Assembly: GCA_910890315.1 (NCBI GenBank)
Contig: CAJVGD010000022.1
Span: 124,001 to 188,000 of the forward strand
Length of the DNA stretch: 64,000 bases
Direction: 5' to 3'
Origin: Serendipita indica DSM 11827
Taxonomy: Eukaryota; Basidiomycota; Agaricomycetes; Sebacinales; Serendipitaceae
The translations under genes and the position numbers were made by a program. How positions within the stretch are numbered: the stretch's first letter is position 1; each line of letters begins with the position of its first letter. This document shows positions 33,930-45,397 of this stretch, piece by piece. Under the pieces are notes generated by a model. It was not told the DNA's origin. It made no database searches and saw only the letters and a list, made by a program, of their open reading frames with translations.

Positions 33930-34041
33930 CTTTGGTGCCTCTTCTGGCCCTACCAAGCGATATTTGGGAATGTAGATTCAGAAAAAGAAAAAGAAAAACT
34001 GATACATTCTGAAAATGTCCATAAAGCGAACAGCCGTGATT

Positions 34042-35541
34042 CTACGCAACCCATGTTCTCGCAGCACGAATCAGCGCGAGGATACCAAAGGCATACCTGC
34101 CCATTGTACCACTAGTCTCGCCACTACTCGCTGCCGCAATGCCTGTACCCGTTGACGTTGCGCTGCCACTCCTGATGGTCGTCATGCTCGTACTCGAGTA
34201 ATCCACAGGCTCATATACATCCCCGCCGCTATAATAGTTGTAGCTCGTGACTTCATGTAGCGCCGTCGAGTCGACTCCAACGGTAATGAAGCCGAGAACC
34301 CCTTTGCTAATGTCCGATTCGTCGATAGGCGACGCATCGACATACGCGGAATAGCCGTTGGAGTTTTCCTGTGCGAGGATGCTGTCCGCAGCGTTGAGTT
34401 GGCGTGTCATTGAGGTTGACGTGTAAGGCGAGAGCGCAACGACTTTATCAGAAAGAGCGTCGTCGAAGAACATTTGCCCGACGTGCACGAGTGATCCCGA
34501 GCGCGAGGTGTAGGTGCCGTTTGAGTTGTACGTAATGTTGGTATGGACCATTGTGTGAATGTGAATCGTACGTCCAGTGTCTGTAAATCCGTGAGTGAGC
34601 ATGAGACCAGCGAGCTTCGAGACCACGTACAGAACCCGGGATATATGGTGTTAAACGTGACGATACCATTCGCATTGGTAGGCCATCCACCACGAAGAAA
34701 GTTATACGAGTCGGTCATGCTGCTACTCTGGACACCGCCAGCCCCATCTCCACCAGCGCCAGGTGCGCCCGCACTCCCGGATGCAGATGCGGCAGGGCCA
34801 CCATCTGTACCACTGGCGGTCATCGACTGGTCAAGGCTCATCGACATTCCCCCACCCGTTCCACCTGTCGAGCCAGCGTTGGTCGTGCTGAATCCACTGT
34901 ATTCTTGTCAGAGACTGTTGATGGGATAGTGGAAGGCTGGTATACTCACGAGTATTGTCCGGTAGCATTGCAATGCCAAATCTCGACGAGAGCGTCTGGG
35001 AGTGGTTGGCACGTCGAAGTATCAATGACACCGATATCCAGTTCAAGGAGAATGCCGCCTTGATCTCGCGAAGGTCTTGACGGATGAGGTCGTTGTTGAG
35101 ATAGTATGGACCCTCTGTCACCTCGGGAGCTGATCGCTCCATAGTCAGCTTCCTCGCTCGTCCAACTCATGGTCAAGAGGGCGTACCGGTAACGCAAGTG
35201 GTATTGCGAATCGTAGTCTCGTGTGGTTCGAGAGCACTCGTCGTCGCACTAAATTCTGTCCCACGCCTCTTGAGTTTCTCCTCCATGAGTGCGCGACGTG
35301 CTAGCTTGCGCTTGCGTTGGTAGGCGGCAATCTGAGGCGCACAATTTCGCGCGACGACATGTCGACGGTTGGCCGCTAGCTGATGGTCACCATGTCGTGA
35401 GTAGGATGCAAATAGGAGTAGAAAAGAGCTCACCTGTCGACTCGCGATCTCGCGTGGGTGCATCGAACGCTCGACACCGTGTCCGAGGACTTCAGACACA
35501 TAGAAGAGGGCAAGGGCCAGAGAGGGGAGAATCGTCTTCAT
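34042..35541 (-). pseudogene. Extracellular intradiol ring-cleavage dioxygenase, single frameshift
   Basis: ATG at 35541 starts a signal peptide (MKTILPSLALALFYVSEVLG). After an intron comes a basic coiled linker, another intron, then APEVTEGPYYLNNDLIRQDL with the first Fe(III)-ligand Tyr. GILLELDIGVIDTSTCQPLP, ALVEIWHCNATGQYS, NFLRGGWPTNANGIVTF and YTGRTIHIHTMVH follow, supplying the second Tyr and two His ligands. The C-terminus has a Ser-rich linker and hydrophobic end (RYAFGILALIRAA), a possible GPI signal. Such enzymes cleave catechol-type rings between the hydroxyls and are secreted by wood- and plant-degrading fungi. Between DLRE and DQGG one base appears missing (near 35064), shifting the frame; all else is intact, so recent loss or a sequence error. 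Confidence 0.8.
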
Positions 35542-35640
35542 GACCGAAGAATGCAAGAGTAGGAGTGTCGGTAGAGTACGAGTAGATGAGAAAAAGTGAA
35601 AAGTCCGATATGTGTCTTGAATCTACCATCTTTGAGCCTC

Positions 35641-35648
35641 TTTATACC
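35641..35648 (-). promoter_or_regulatory. TATA box of the intradiol dioxygenase gene
   Basis: On the minus strand GGTATAAA lies about 100 nt upstream of the start at 35541, the same spacing class as for the GH7 and WSC genes. Confidence 0.55.
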
Positions 35649-35649
35649 C

Positions 35650-36720
35650 TCTCACTCGGAACCGGGAGGTCGAGGGGTACGGGAGCCGTGCACGTAAAGC
35701 GCAGCACAATGTCGGCAGCCGAAGACTGTATTCGTCATTTGAGACAAAATTCCCAACCGAGCGCCCAACTATCGCGCTGGCTCCTCCCTGGTAAAACCAT
35801 TCTCCGACTGCGCTGCAAAATCCATCATCCGCGCTCACCTCTTTGTTTTTTTACAAACACAAAAGATTGCAAAGTTAGGGGATAAAGGTCGTTGAAAAGT
35901 ACCGTCGTCGTCGTTTCAACTTGTCGGCCTCGTAACTAGCTACTAGCTGCGGAGAAGGCAGGAGCGAATAGAATGAAAGTGATTTGACACCAAAATTATC
36001 GGTAGATGAAGAGGATACACGGGAACAGCAATGCCCATCAAAGTCTGACAGACAAGCTGCTGCGCAAATGTTCAGGGTCCAACAAACGATCGCCACTCAC
36101 ATGGCCGGCTCACCGCAGCAGCATCTTATATCGGTACCGCTTGCAATATCACTTCTAGACATCGGAATTTGAAAGAAGTCATGAATAGAGAAAACGAAGA
36201 AGAATACACTCTCTCGCACCAAACCAAGAAAAAGGGGATAATGCTGGACGGGACAGACGGATGAACGCAAGATGGGGAAACGTCAGAGCCAGAAACGGGT
36301 CGTAGTGATACACTGGATGCAGTATGATGCGTGCAGTCCGATACCCAAGAAAAGAAATCATGCCAAAAAAGATATTTGGAGGACACAACAAGCTCGCACC
36401 CTAGAGGCACGCTTGCAGAGGAGCGAAAGACAATGCGTGACGAGTAGGCCAGCATTCTCCGCCGTGGGCGATAACCACGCGGCGAGTGAAATCTCCAGGC
36501 GCAGTCGTCCAAATGACGACAAACAGCCGGAATAGGAGTGGACGTCACGAACTCCTTGATAGAGTATCCGCAGTTGGATGGCCTCGAGGCCGTCGTCATT
36601 TTGACAAGAAAGCGAGCTGTCGAACGTCGTAGCGTATGCGAGACTAGAAAGTGTGCACCAAGGCACCCTCACCCTTCGCGACGCAAGAAGCTCTCGTCCA
36701 AAATTCGCCGACGCGGTTCC
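35650..36720. other. Intergenic, about 1.1 kb, no gene identified
   Basis: Lies between the promoter of the dioxygenase and the 3' end of the OTU gene, both on the minus strand. Several overlapping open frames of 70-157 codons exist on both strands but none shows domain similarity, splice logic or consistent start. Nothing else evident. Confidence 0.5.
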
Positions 36721-36721
36721 G

Positions 36722-38426
36722 CTAGATGTTGAGAACGACAAACCCGCGTGCGTCTTTCCGTCCGCTCCCATTCTTCTCCCACTCTTTGAGCTCTTGGTCC
36801 TTGTCTTCATCTCCTTTATCATTGCTCAAGACCAACTTTTGCCTCTCTTGAGCAGCGCGCATCGCCAACCGTGACGGGTGTCGCCCGCCCGGGATGACGA
36901 TAACGTTACCCGCCTTGGTCACTCGCTCGCTTCCGTTCCCGTGCTTGGGCAGACCAAGCGTTCGCCGTTGTCTTCTCGTGAGTTTCGACGAGTCGACGAC
37001 GATGGTCGAAGCGGACTCGCTGTACGTCGTATCTTGCGACGAGCTCTCGTACGGCGAGGGAGATGGACGAGAGGAGGGAGCAATGGTACTGGGTGGTCCA
37101 GTGATGTACGAGGCTTGGGAAGATGGCTTGAGATAGGTCGAGTCTTGACTGGCTTCCACTTCGCGTGGGTCAGGTGGTGGAGGAGAAAGAGAAGAGTCGG
37201 AATCGTCGTCTTCTTCCCCGAGCAGCTTTAGCACCGACTTGTTCTCCTCGTCATCCTCGTCGGCTTCGTTGGGACTAGTCGCTGGGATCACGTATTCCGA
37301 TGGAGAGAAAGCGGCCCCCTTTCGACGGAGCCGACGACCATCGACGGATCCATCATGATCTTCACTCCCACCATCGGCGTCTGACTCTGCTAACGAACGC
37401 TTGGGACTCCTGCGCGCTCCTGCAGCCGGGTCAACTCCTAATCGTGAGCGTAAACGAGCTTCCATGCCCCCTTGGCCACTCGTGTCATGGCCATCGGGGG
37501 GCGTGACGGGGGCGAGTGACGAAGGAGCAGACGAACCCGAACCGGAAGGGGGTCCCGAGACCTCGGACGTCTCGGAGAGCGACGTCAAAGGAGAGGAATC
37601 ACGTGAATCCTCTTTGGCAGCAGGCTTGGCTGATGTTGTCTTCTTCGGTGGAGTTGTCTTTGATAGGAGCGCTTTGGTAGGCACTTTGCCCCGCATGGCT
37701 TTGAGTTTATGCTTTGAAATGGTGACTTTGACCTGTTTCGATGCTTGGGCAACTTCTTCCTCTGGCTCCGCTGGCTGCTCTTGGATTTTCGGAAGACCGT
37801 GGTGAGGACCCTTGATGTTGCGAACGCTAGAAAAGTGCTCCCAGTCATGGTATCTAGCAAGTCGCAATAAGGAATAGGTCCATTTACATTCCCTAGGACT
37901 TACGCAACATAGATGGTACCCTCTGTCATGGCAAAAACGCTGGTGGGCTCTGGATTCTTTCGACGGGCCGGTCCATTGCTAGTGGATGGCTCGAGTTCGT
38001 CATCGTCGGTGAACAAATGCTTGTGTTCAATCACATAGCAGACATCGGGCTGGATCACCTTGACATCTCGCCTTTTCAAACGGGCAAAAACGGACAGTTC
38101 GACATGACCACCGTATTCCCCTTTGGCGAGAGCATGAACTACATAAGAGGCGAGTCAAAGGAGAGCTCACCAGGACGACGCATCGTCTTGAGATGGGCGT
38201 CGATACCCTTTTCGTCGTCGATAAACGGGGCATATTCTTCCTTTCTGCTCTCGATAAAGTCGCAAATCTCCTGACGAAGCTCGAGATGCTTGGCATGGGA
38301 ACCGTAGAGTTGATCGGAGAGAGCTCTGAAGAGGCAATTGCCGTCGCCGAGCGTTGGGGCAGCATACAAGCCGAGGGATTTGAGACGGGCGTTAAGCAGA
38401 TTGGTATTGGTCACGGGGTCTGAGAG
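36722..38426 (-). CDS. OTU-family cysteine protease (OTUD3-like deubiquitinase), 5' exon unresolved
   Basis: Three exons fixed: 38426-38171, 38138-37904, 37853-36722, giving 540 aa in phase. The first ends its 5' side at a good acceptor (atttatag), so an upstream start exon is missing. The OTU catalytic core is clear: LYAAPTLGDGNCLFRALSDQ (Asp and nucleophile Cys), EYGGHVELSVFARLKRRDVK, and YHDWEHFSSVRN with the catalytic His. It would cleave ubiquitin chains in the cytosol or nucleus. The long C-terminal half is acidic/Ser-rich and disordered, with a basic KLTRRQRRTLGLPKH and a NVIVIPGGRHPSRL element near the end. The first intron is only 32 nt (38139-38170), very short, but needed to skip a stop and to keep the OTU fold. 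Confidence 0.82.
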
Positions 38427-38429
38427 CTA

Positions 38430-39150
38430 TAAATATAAATGTTAGCCTGTTCTCTACATGAAATTGTCTAGTGGCCAACACCAAACAGAGGAGACTCTGG
38501 CTCGGAACAGCTCCTTGGGCGTAAATAGCCCACTAGTAGGAATGAAATAAGATGAACAGTGAACTTTACTAGCCAATACAGAGCCGTGTGCTCTCCTTGG
38601 GGAGGGCCGTAGACGGGCACCCCGCCTTTTACAGACAGGCTTCGACCGGTCGAGCCACTGCCACCAGCACGAGGGTCCTCGAGAAAAATGAATAAATAAA
38701 TCGAATACCGACCTTTGGATGCGCGCCGCGGGTTCTGGGACGGACTAATGGCGAGTGTTGAATCAGCGCGTGCCCGTTGGATGCAGCTCAGACAAACCAT
38801 TTCCACCTCGTTCACGGCGATTTCGATGATTATTCCCTCCCATTTGGCTGTTCGTGATTTCTCTCGGATTTTTCGACGAGCACGGACGGCCAATCGTGCT
38901 AAAACGACGGGTCCTGGTCGAGCGCAAGAGTGGCCACTCCTTTGGCCGCGACCACGACGGCAGATTAACAGGCAACAGACAGATTCAATGATAGCAAGTA
39001 TGTGGAGGAGTATTTTGCAGAATATGGCGACGAACTTCCACTCGACAGGGTCATACTCAAAGGTACATCAAGGTCTACATCTGGGAGACTAGAGAACACG
39101 TATCTACTCAGCACTCAACGTGCTAAACTCCGTTTGACGCAAACGACAAA
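38430..39150. other. Unresolved region: candidate 5' exons of OTU gene and a small plus-strand coding piece
   Basis: On the minus strand, 38690-38580 reads SLSVKGGVPVYGPPQGEHTA in a clean frame and could be an upstream exon of the OTU gene or a separate short gene, but I could not join it in phase. On the plus strand, 38998-39061 gives YVEEYFAEYGDELPLDRVIL, followed by a plausible intron to 39110 and an 8-codon end. Both look like coding sequence; neither can be assigned. Confidence 0.3.
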
Positions 39151-39421
39151 CTACTCCGCAGCACACATTGTGAAAGTATGCCTGTCCCCCCAATTGGACC
39201 GTTCTTGCTTCCACGTCAAGCTAGCATCGCCCTCACCTATCAAAATTGATGTAAGTGGCAGTATGTAGACGTCTTCTTCAGGTCTCACACTCTCCGAAAA
39301 TCCTCCAGCACGCCCGGCTTCAACCCATAATCTCCGTAGGCTCTGCACAGGCTGGGTCCCGCAGTCGCCTCCAAAACAATAAATACTCGATGGATTTATC
39401 AATGGTCATCTAACGCACCTA

Positions 39422-42000
39422 ATGTCGACGTCGAATCAACTGTTAGATGACCTCCCACCTCACTACACTGACTTTTCACAACTTCCACCGACGTTTCGTG
39501 TAGGAAGCGAGAATGTCTCGCCCCTTGTCACCATAACTGAGGCCCAGGCTCATCTTCGCCTTCTCGCTGCCTTTGCAAAGCTGAAGAAAGATGTCCGCGA
39601 TGCGCATATACCGTCCAAGGGATTCTCCGAGGACCAAGATCGTCTCTATCCTCAAGATCCAGACCGTGCTTGGGTCGTGTTTGTCAACCGTGCCGTCTTT
39701 CGCTTTGACAAGTTTATGAGTGGGAAATGGACCGCTGATTTTCCTCAATGGAGCGAGGAAGCCATACCGCCCCTTGATGTGGTGATGGTTTGGCATACGT
39801 ATTTGCTGGTGAGTGTATTCTTATCCTTCCTGAATCTGGGTCTAACCAACTCAGAATCCCCTCGTGTACTATGAGGATAGCGCCCGGCGTACGACCCCAT
39901 TTGCTCGCAGACTGGCTGCTATGGAGTAAACACACCTCTCCTCTTGATCTACCACTAACAATACTCAGGTCAATGCCGCTAACTCTCATCGCATCGCTCG
40001 TCGACCCAACGACCCTGGACCCCGTATTGCCGTCCTCTCAGCGGGAAGCCTTTTTCGAAACGACCGCAGAACTCCCATTTATGTACAATATCAAGACGAC
40101 TTTTGACGATGTGCTCACTCTCACCTGTCCGTGCTGCAACACTGTCAATCCAACTGTTCTGTGGATCACACCCACGGGGGAAACCCCCGGCAAAGGACAT
40201 GGATTTGCCGAGCCAGAGTTCCAGCACGAGTGCGACTGGTGCAAGCGCAAATTCACACGATCGATGATGGGCGTTCGCAAGTTTTGCGAAGAGTTTACCA
40301 GGAGGAGGGCACAGCGAATGGTCTTCTTTGCGTAAGTCCCTTTATACTTAACGAGTTCTTCATATCTCACAGTATTCTAAGCGAAACTCTTCTCCAGCCG
40401 CTCACTGGCAAACCCGACGAAATGCTCGGCGAGATGCTGATGCTAAGAATGGTCCGGGTAATGAACATCCACCTTTTCTGTTAATAATGCACTAACTCAA
40501 TGACAGAGAATCAACGCCGTCAATAAACTGAAAGGACCATGTCCGCAAGATGAAATCACGCAGCAATCCATCAATCTGGCAAAATCTCTAGATTGGAGCT
40601 CGACCGAGCTTCTGGTGCAGATCCACCAAGGCCTACGACCTAGGCAGACCTATCGCGTCTACGAAGAGCCTCTTCCACGGTATGCGTGCTATCCTCCCTC
40701 CCGTTTATCGACTGATTCAAATAGAGTAAAGCGGCTAGTGACAGCGTACAGTCTACCTGGCTACGCCTCGCTAGATCTCGTCTCCGCTGTCCTCCGCCAA
40801 GAGTCCTTTATCACTAAATTGCAAGAGCTTGGATGGTTGGAAGTGGATCGATTTAAGACGGCTGCCGAGCAAACAACGCTTCTTCGAGCCATTGCTCGAT
40901 ACCACGCATTCCTAGACCTTATGGCTTCTAAATCTGACACGTTCAGTCTTCTTGTACCGACCTTGGCAAGTCACTCCCCCGCTTGCTACACATATTGCTG
41001 ATCTTCAACAGGATATCGTAAGCCATGAAATTTCTCTCTTACTCTCGACTGATACCGAAAGGATTTGGCGTGGCATACTCACCAATTGTCTGCAACTGCA
41101 TATCGCGCAGATACGCTACGACTTGTCAAGCGCATACCAAATCACGACGACGCGATTGAGTCGAACAATCTACACGCCGCATATGACAATACAGCAGCAG
41201 CGTGGAAAGCACGGTTCGGCGTGGCTTATAGCGTCTGCGGATGTATGCCGGATCTTCCAACTGCGTCGAAAACCAAAGCAACTCAAGCAGATAGCAAATC
41301 GAGTGGAGGACAAATTGAGAAGCCAAGCAAGTCGGGAATACTCAAACTATTCAAGAGCAAAGGAAAAGCGGTTGCAACAGCTAGCAGCCCTAGGACGAGC
41401 ACCGTATCGAATGGCTCTACTCTTAACCCAGATCTGGCGAAAGACCTCGTCTCGCTCGACATGGACCAAGCGGACTCGTCTCACCCATCCGAACACAACC
41501 TGCGCCTCTTGGCCCCAGATGGGATACGTATCGACCGAGATCTCGTTTCACGGGAGCTCGCTTCCAAGGAGCGTATGGCCCTCATTAAGAAGGATCTCGA
41601 GCGTGCAGAATCACGTGTGTCAAATGAGATTGTCACAAAGGAGGAAAAGGAGAGCGTCGATGACTGGCGAAAACTGCAGGCAGAGCGGAAAGAGTTGAGG
41701 ACGGAGCATAAAGAGGCGTTTACGATTCGCCAAGGTGCGAATGGGGCCTACTTCCCGTATTGGGGCGTTTCTGTCGAGCCTTCTCCGGGGTACGTGCTGC
41801 CGTTGCCGTTTTCCCTCTTTCTAATACACTGCTCAAGATTCTTTGGTGCTATGAAGTACAAGGATGTTCCCGGAGGATGCGCTTCCGGATGTGCTGCCTG
41901 CGGTTCGGCTGAAGGTACGTCTTTAAAAGTCCGACTACAGGACACTAACCATTCTTCAGGTCGTTTCATAGCTTCCTGTGGAGCGATTGGTGGGGGTTAG
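39422..42000 (+). CDS. GRDP/DUF1399-like glycine-rich domain protein, copy 3 (diverged, complete)
   Basis: Ten exons: 39422-39808, 39855-39925, 39969-40331, 40373-40457, 40507-40679, 40725-40965, 41012-41017, 41062-41789, 41838-41914, 41960-42000; 723 aa, all phases agree. Start MSTSNQLLDDLPPHYTDFSQ. Motifs: ITEAQAHLRLLAAFAKLKKD, DVVMVWHTYLL then NPLVYYED, cysteine pairs CPCC and CDWC, and LVPTL-DI-DLAWHTHQL in which Asp441-Ile442 come from a 6-nt microexon. The intron before the microexon starts with GC (gcaagt...acag). The C-terminus has a shorter Gly/Cys tail (GGCASGCAACGSAEG) than copies 1 and 2. Intron positions match the other copies; protein identity is moderate, so this is the older paralog. 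Confidence 0.88.
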
Positions 42001-42149
42001 GCGCAATTCTTCTAGTCGAATTGCGAAAGCTACACCTATGCTAAGGGAAAGGAGATGGCAACTAAACGAGTACTATCAGAGATGAATATATTGATATCTT
42101 CGCATTTGCTTTGCTTAGATTACAATTACTTTATAATCAGGATCTCCTG

Positions 42150-43290
42150 CGAGCTTCATCAAGGTCGTTGCATCACTCGAGGGGGATATAGCCCAAGCAT
42201 CGTAGTGATTCGCCTGTCACCGTCTGGTTTAGAAGGCTCCCCCGCGATCTTTATCAACGTCTTTGCTACATCGCTTGTGAGTGGCAAACAACAAGCATCG
42301 CGTATTTCCAGGTGCGCCAAGGTAGCAACCTTGAAGAAGTTTGCCACACTCTCAATGCCCCTATTATCGCCGAGCTGCTCTAGGAGTCTGGTGTGTTGAG
42401 ATCAAGTACCGCCAATTTCGAGCACAATGCACCGTAGTATCTTTTGCAGGCAAGAAAAGAGGTGACAAAAGTTGTGACATGAGATTCTGCTACGGATAAC
42501 GAGCCAATCATGATTTTCAAGCCTCGGGGATCACTTGGCTGGACAAGTTGCCCCTCGTCCCTTGATACTGAAGCGCTGATAGTGTCATATTGAGAGCTCG
42601 GAGGCTCTCAACGTGGTAAAACTTAGGATGTGGAAAATTTATCGGCTGTTGAGGTATTGCCCGGTGATGATTGAAATCAACCTTCAACTCCTTGATGGTG
42701 GACGCGTGTCGGGTAAGGAATTTCTGATAATCATCCTAAGGTGGTTCCTCGTCCGAATCGTCCGAATCTCGAAACCCAACTGGCACTGAGCGAAGGCGGA
42801 CCAGGCGAAGCTTAGGAAAGTGCCAGGTGTCAAAGAACTCGACCACTGGGCCGAAGTTGAGTGAAAAATAGATTGAGTGCGGTAGTGTGAGACTAGGTGG
42901 CTGCTGGGTGAAGGAAATGGGCGTATACTAAGCCTCAGGCTGGATAGCTCCCGAAAGCACGTTGCCAAGAGGGGATGATAATACCCAGATCTGTAAGGTG
43001 GGATTTGCCCGGTCCAACTGAGTCCTCCAATTGTTCGTCCTTCCATGGCACGGAAAACGTCGTGAGCCGGGTTCGGGATACTACAGGTGACAGTATTCGG
43101 CGACTGTATTGTTGAGGGAAGCGTCGAGGAGGGCCTTGTACTCTAACAGGCGGCATTGTGATACCTGTGATAACGACATAGATACGATGCAGAACTGGAA
43201 GATCTCTTCCCATATTTCGACAGGAAGTGTAGATTTAGTGGGCTGCTTCGTAACCATCTTAACCGGAAGTTGAGTGGTCATTGAGTCCAA
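42150..43290 (-). pseudogene. Decayed F-box-like gene
   Basis: The 5' part (43290-43081) reads STLPVEIWEEIFQFCIVS, an F-box-like start, then a stop after 69 codons. The remaining 900 nt hold only short frames; near the 3' end 42347-42159 gives IAGEPSKPDGDRRITTMLGL, which looks like a protein C-terminus. The whole is consistent with a degenerated single-exon F-box gene of about 1.1 kb, not obviously of the WASER or LGPS type. Confidence 0.45.
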
Positions 43291-43322
43291 GAATAGGAAA
43301 ACACACTCAATGGCGACAGATT

Positions 43323-45147
43323 CTATAAACCATTATCTCCTCTTCTGACACTCCCAAGATCCTTATCATTTATCTCTACCTCGGTTCTCTCCCTCTCCCA
43401 CCCATTCCACGGTTCCTCCCCTCGCACAAACCGCGCCTTAAATAGGCTATAAAGCATCCTCTCCACCCTTTCCAGTGTATAAAAAGCCACGATAATGAGT
43501 AGCATACCCATATTCATCCCTCGCTGAGAGTCGGTCGAGTGGACTGGAGGTGCTGGAATCCTCCTAGCCACGTCAGGCAGATACCATATCCGCAATCTCT
43601 GAGAAAAAGACTTCTTCGTCCTCGGAGACGGCTCGAAAACCTGCAAAAACAGATCGTCGTTTGAAGTCCAGAATATCTTCTCTGTTCGTGACGACAAAAG
43701 AGTGCGTGAGTCGCAGAAGGGAGGACGAGAAGGTGAGTAAAGAAGAGAGGAGTCAGGTATCGTATAGTGAGCGTTTGAGCGTTGGCGTGTATCGATCTTT
43801 CTTTCAAGGCAGGTCGAAAGTCGAGTGGCTGTTCGTGCGAATTGGCTGGTCGCAGGAGGATAACGACCCCCAACTCCGTCGCCCTTTGAGATAGAAAGGT
43901 ATACACGCGCTCCTTTGCGCGTTGATCGATCCACCCAATCGGTTGCCATCCGACAGGTCCACTCTCTAGTTTCCTGTCGATTCCAACATCTCCCTCAACT
44001 TGAACTGGATTCCTACTCCATTTCATCTCCTCTACATCCGCTTTGGCGGGTCGTGGCTCTGGCCGCGGGTAGACATCTAAGCGTTTGGAGTAATGTAAAA
44101 TCCCCGCCTGATACGTAATTCTTAGCATTGTGAGGAAGAGTGTGAATGGGTATCGGAGGACAGTACGGAGGATGGAAGGCGAGGATAGATGGTCAGACGA
44201 GACTGCACGCGTCGTCGCTGTGAGTTTGAGTTTACGGCTTGGTGTAAGGAGATCAATCCTGACAACAGGGCGAGGAGAATCGGGAGAAAGATGGGGGTGT
44301 GTGGTATTCCAGAGTGTGCATGTGTAGTATCCTGCTCGATTGTTGAACGGGGATACGTGAAATTGGCGTGGTATTGTCCATCGATGATCCGCTCTAGTCG
44401 CATTTAGTGAGAACCCCAGTGTGAGACTAAGCTGACTTACTTGGACGGCTTATCTTCATCTTCGTCTTGCCCGGCTCGAAGAACGTACACATGGCGCTCT
44501 CCAAACGTATTATGCACTTCAAGGAGAACGACACGCAGCGCCTTTTTTCGATCGTAAGCGAACCAAACGCTTAGCGGATTGATTCCTTCGATACCACAGT
44601 AGCTCGGAGAGGTGAGCAGCCACACGTCTCGCAGCTCTGCTACTGGATCCGTGAGAGTATCGCCATCTCTAACCATCTTGCCTGCTCCTGTGTTGTCACC
44701 TCGACGAGCAGCGGGATTCATAAACGCTTGGAATCGCTCCACGAGTGTCGTAGTCTGGTCACCATCATCAAATAGATACGCAGACGGGCGCAGGTTCATC
44801 AACCGCCTCTTTGAGCTTGACCCGGTGCCGAAGACGAGACCACCGAGTCCTATTGACCGCCTTGCTGTTGGATGCTCTCCGTTCGCGTTCCCATTTGATA
44901 TATTCGTACTCTTGTCTTTGACCGAAGAGGGTGGTGGTGGAGTGTAAAGAGAGCACACGTCAACAAAGATGGAAATGGTTGGATAGTTGAACGAATGTGT
45001 CGATGGTTTGGGCAAATAACGCGCATGGGATACGCTATTGACGATGATATATCCATCTATCCCGCTTTCCATCCTCGTTTCCATCTCGCTGCTGCTGTTC
45101 GCCTGGGATTTTCCATTGTTACTGATGCCATTTGGACCGTCGAGCAT
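43323..45147 (-). CDS. DUF1365 family protein, one apparent frameshift
   Basis: First exon 45147-44437 begins MLDGPNGISNNGK and contains the DUF1365 start block NSVSHARYLPKPSTHSFNYP, then INPLSVWFAYDRKKALRVVL and LEVHNTFGERHVYVL. After an intron (about 44436-44399) come WTIPRQFHVSPFNNRAGYYT and LTMLRITYQAGILHYSKRLD, the usual second half with a membrane-associated helix. The C-terminus continues as FFTHLLVLPSATHAL, after which the frame must move by one base at an A-run on the plus strand (43696-43699) to read EKIFWTSNDDLFLQVFEPSP and a final hydrophobic MGMLLIIVAFYTLERVE. Function of DUF1365 is unknown; bacterial members sit beside flavin amine oxidases and cyclopropane-fatty-acid synthase-like genes. 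An additional 5' exon is possible. Confidence 0.72.
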
Positions 45148-45397
45148 TCCAGCAGCGCTTCGACGACGTGTACAACTGATAGATAATCAAATAGTACAAC
45201 CCTACGGTTTACAAAGTGAGTTTGAACCGAAAGTGCAAATGGTGACGGGGACGAGATTCGAGGCCGTCATGCCCGCCACGATCGACCACCGTTAACCATC
45301 GTCCCAAAAATAAAAAGAAAATAGAATGCTCGAGTTCATGACAAGACATGCAATATACAAAAACAAGAATAGATAAAATTAGTCATTCCAGGCCCCG

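Noticed and set aside
38580-38660. Possible tRNA gene in a GC-rich stretch
   Set aside because: No A and B box pair or cloverleaf could be formed; the minus strand reads better as protein.
43315-45300. Plus-strand frames with a hydrophobic stretch (45038-45295)
   Set aside because: Antisense to the DUF1365 gene, which has clear conserved motifs on the minus strand.
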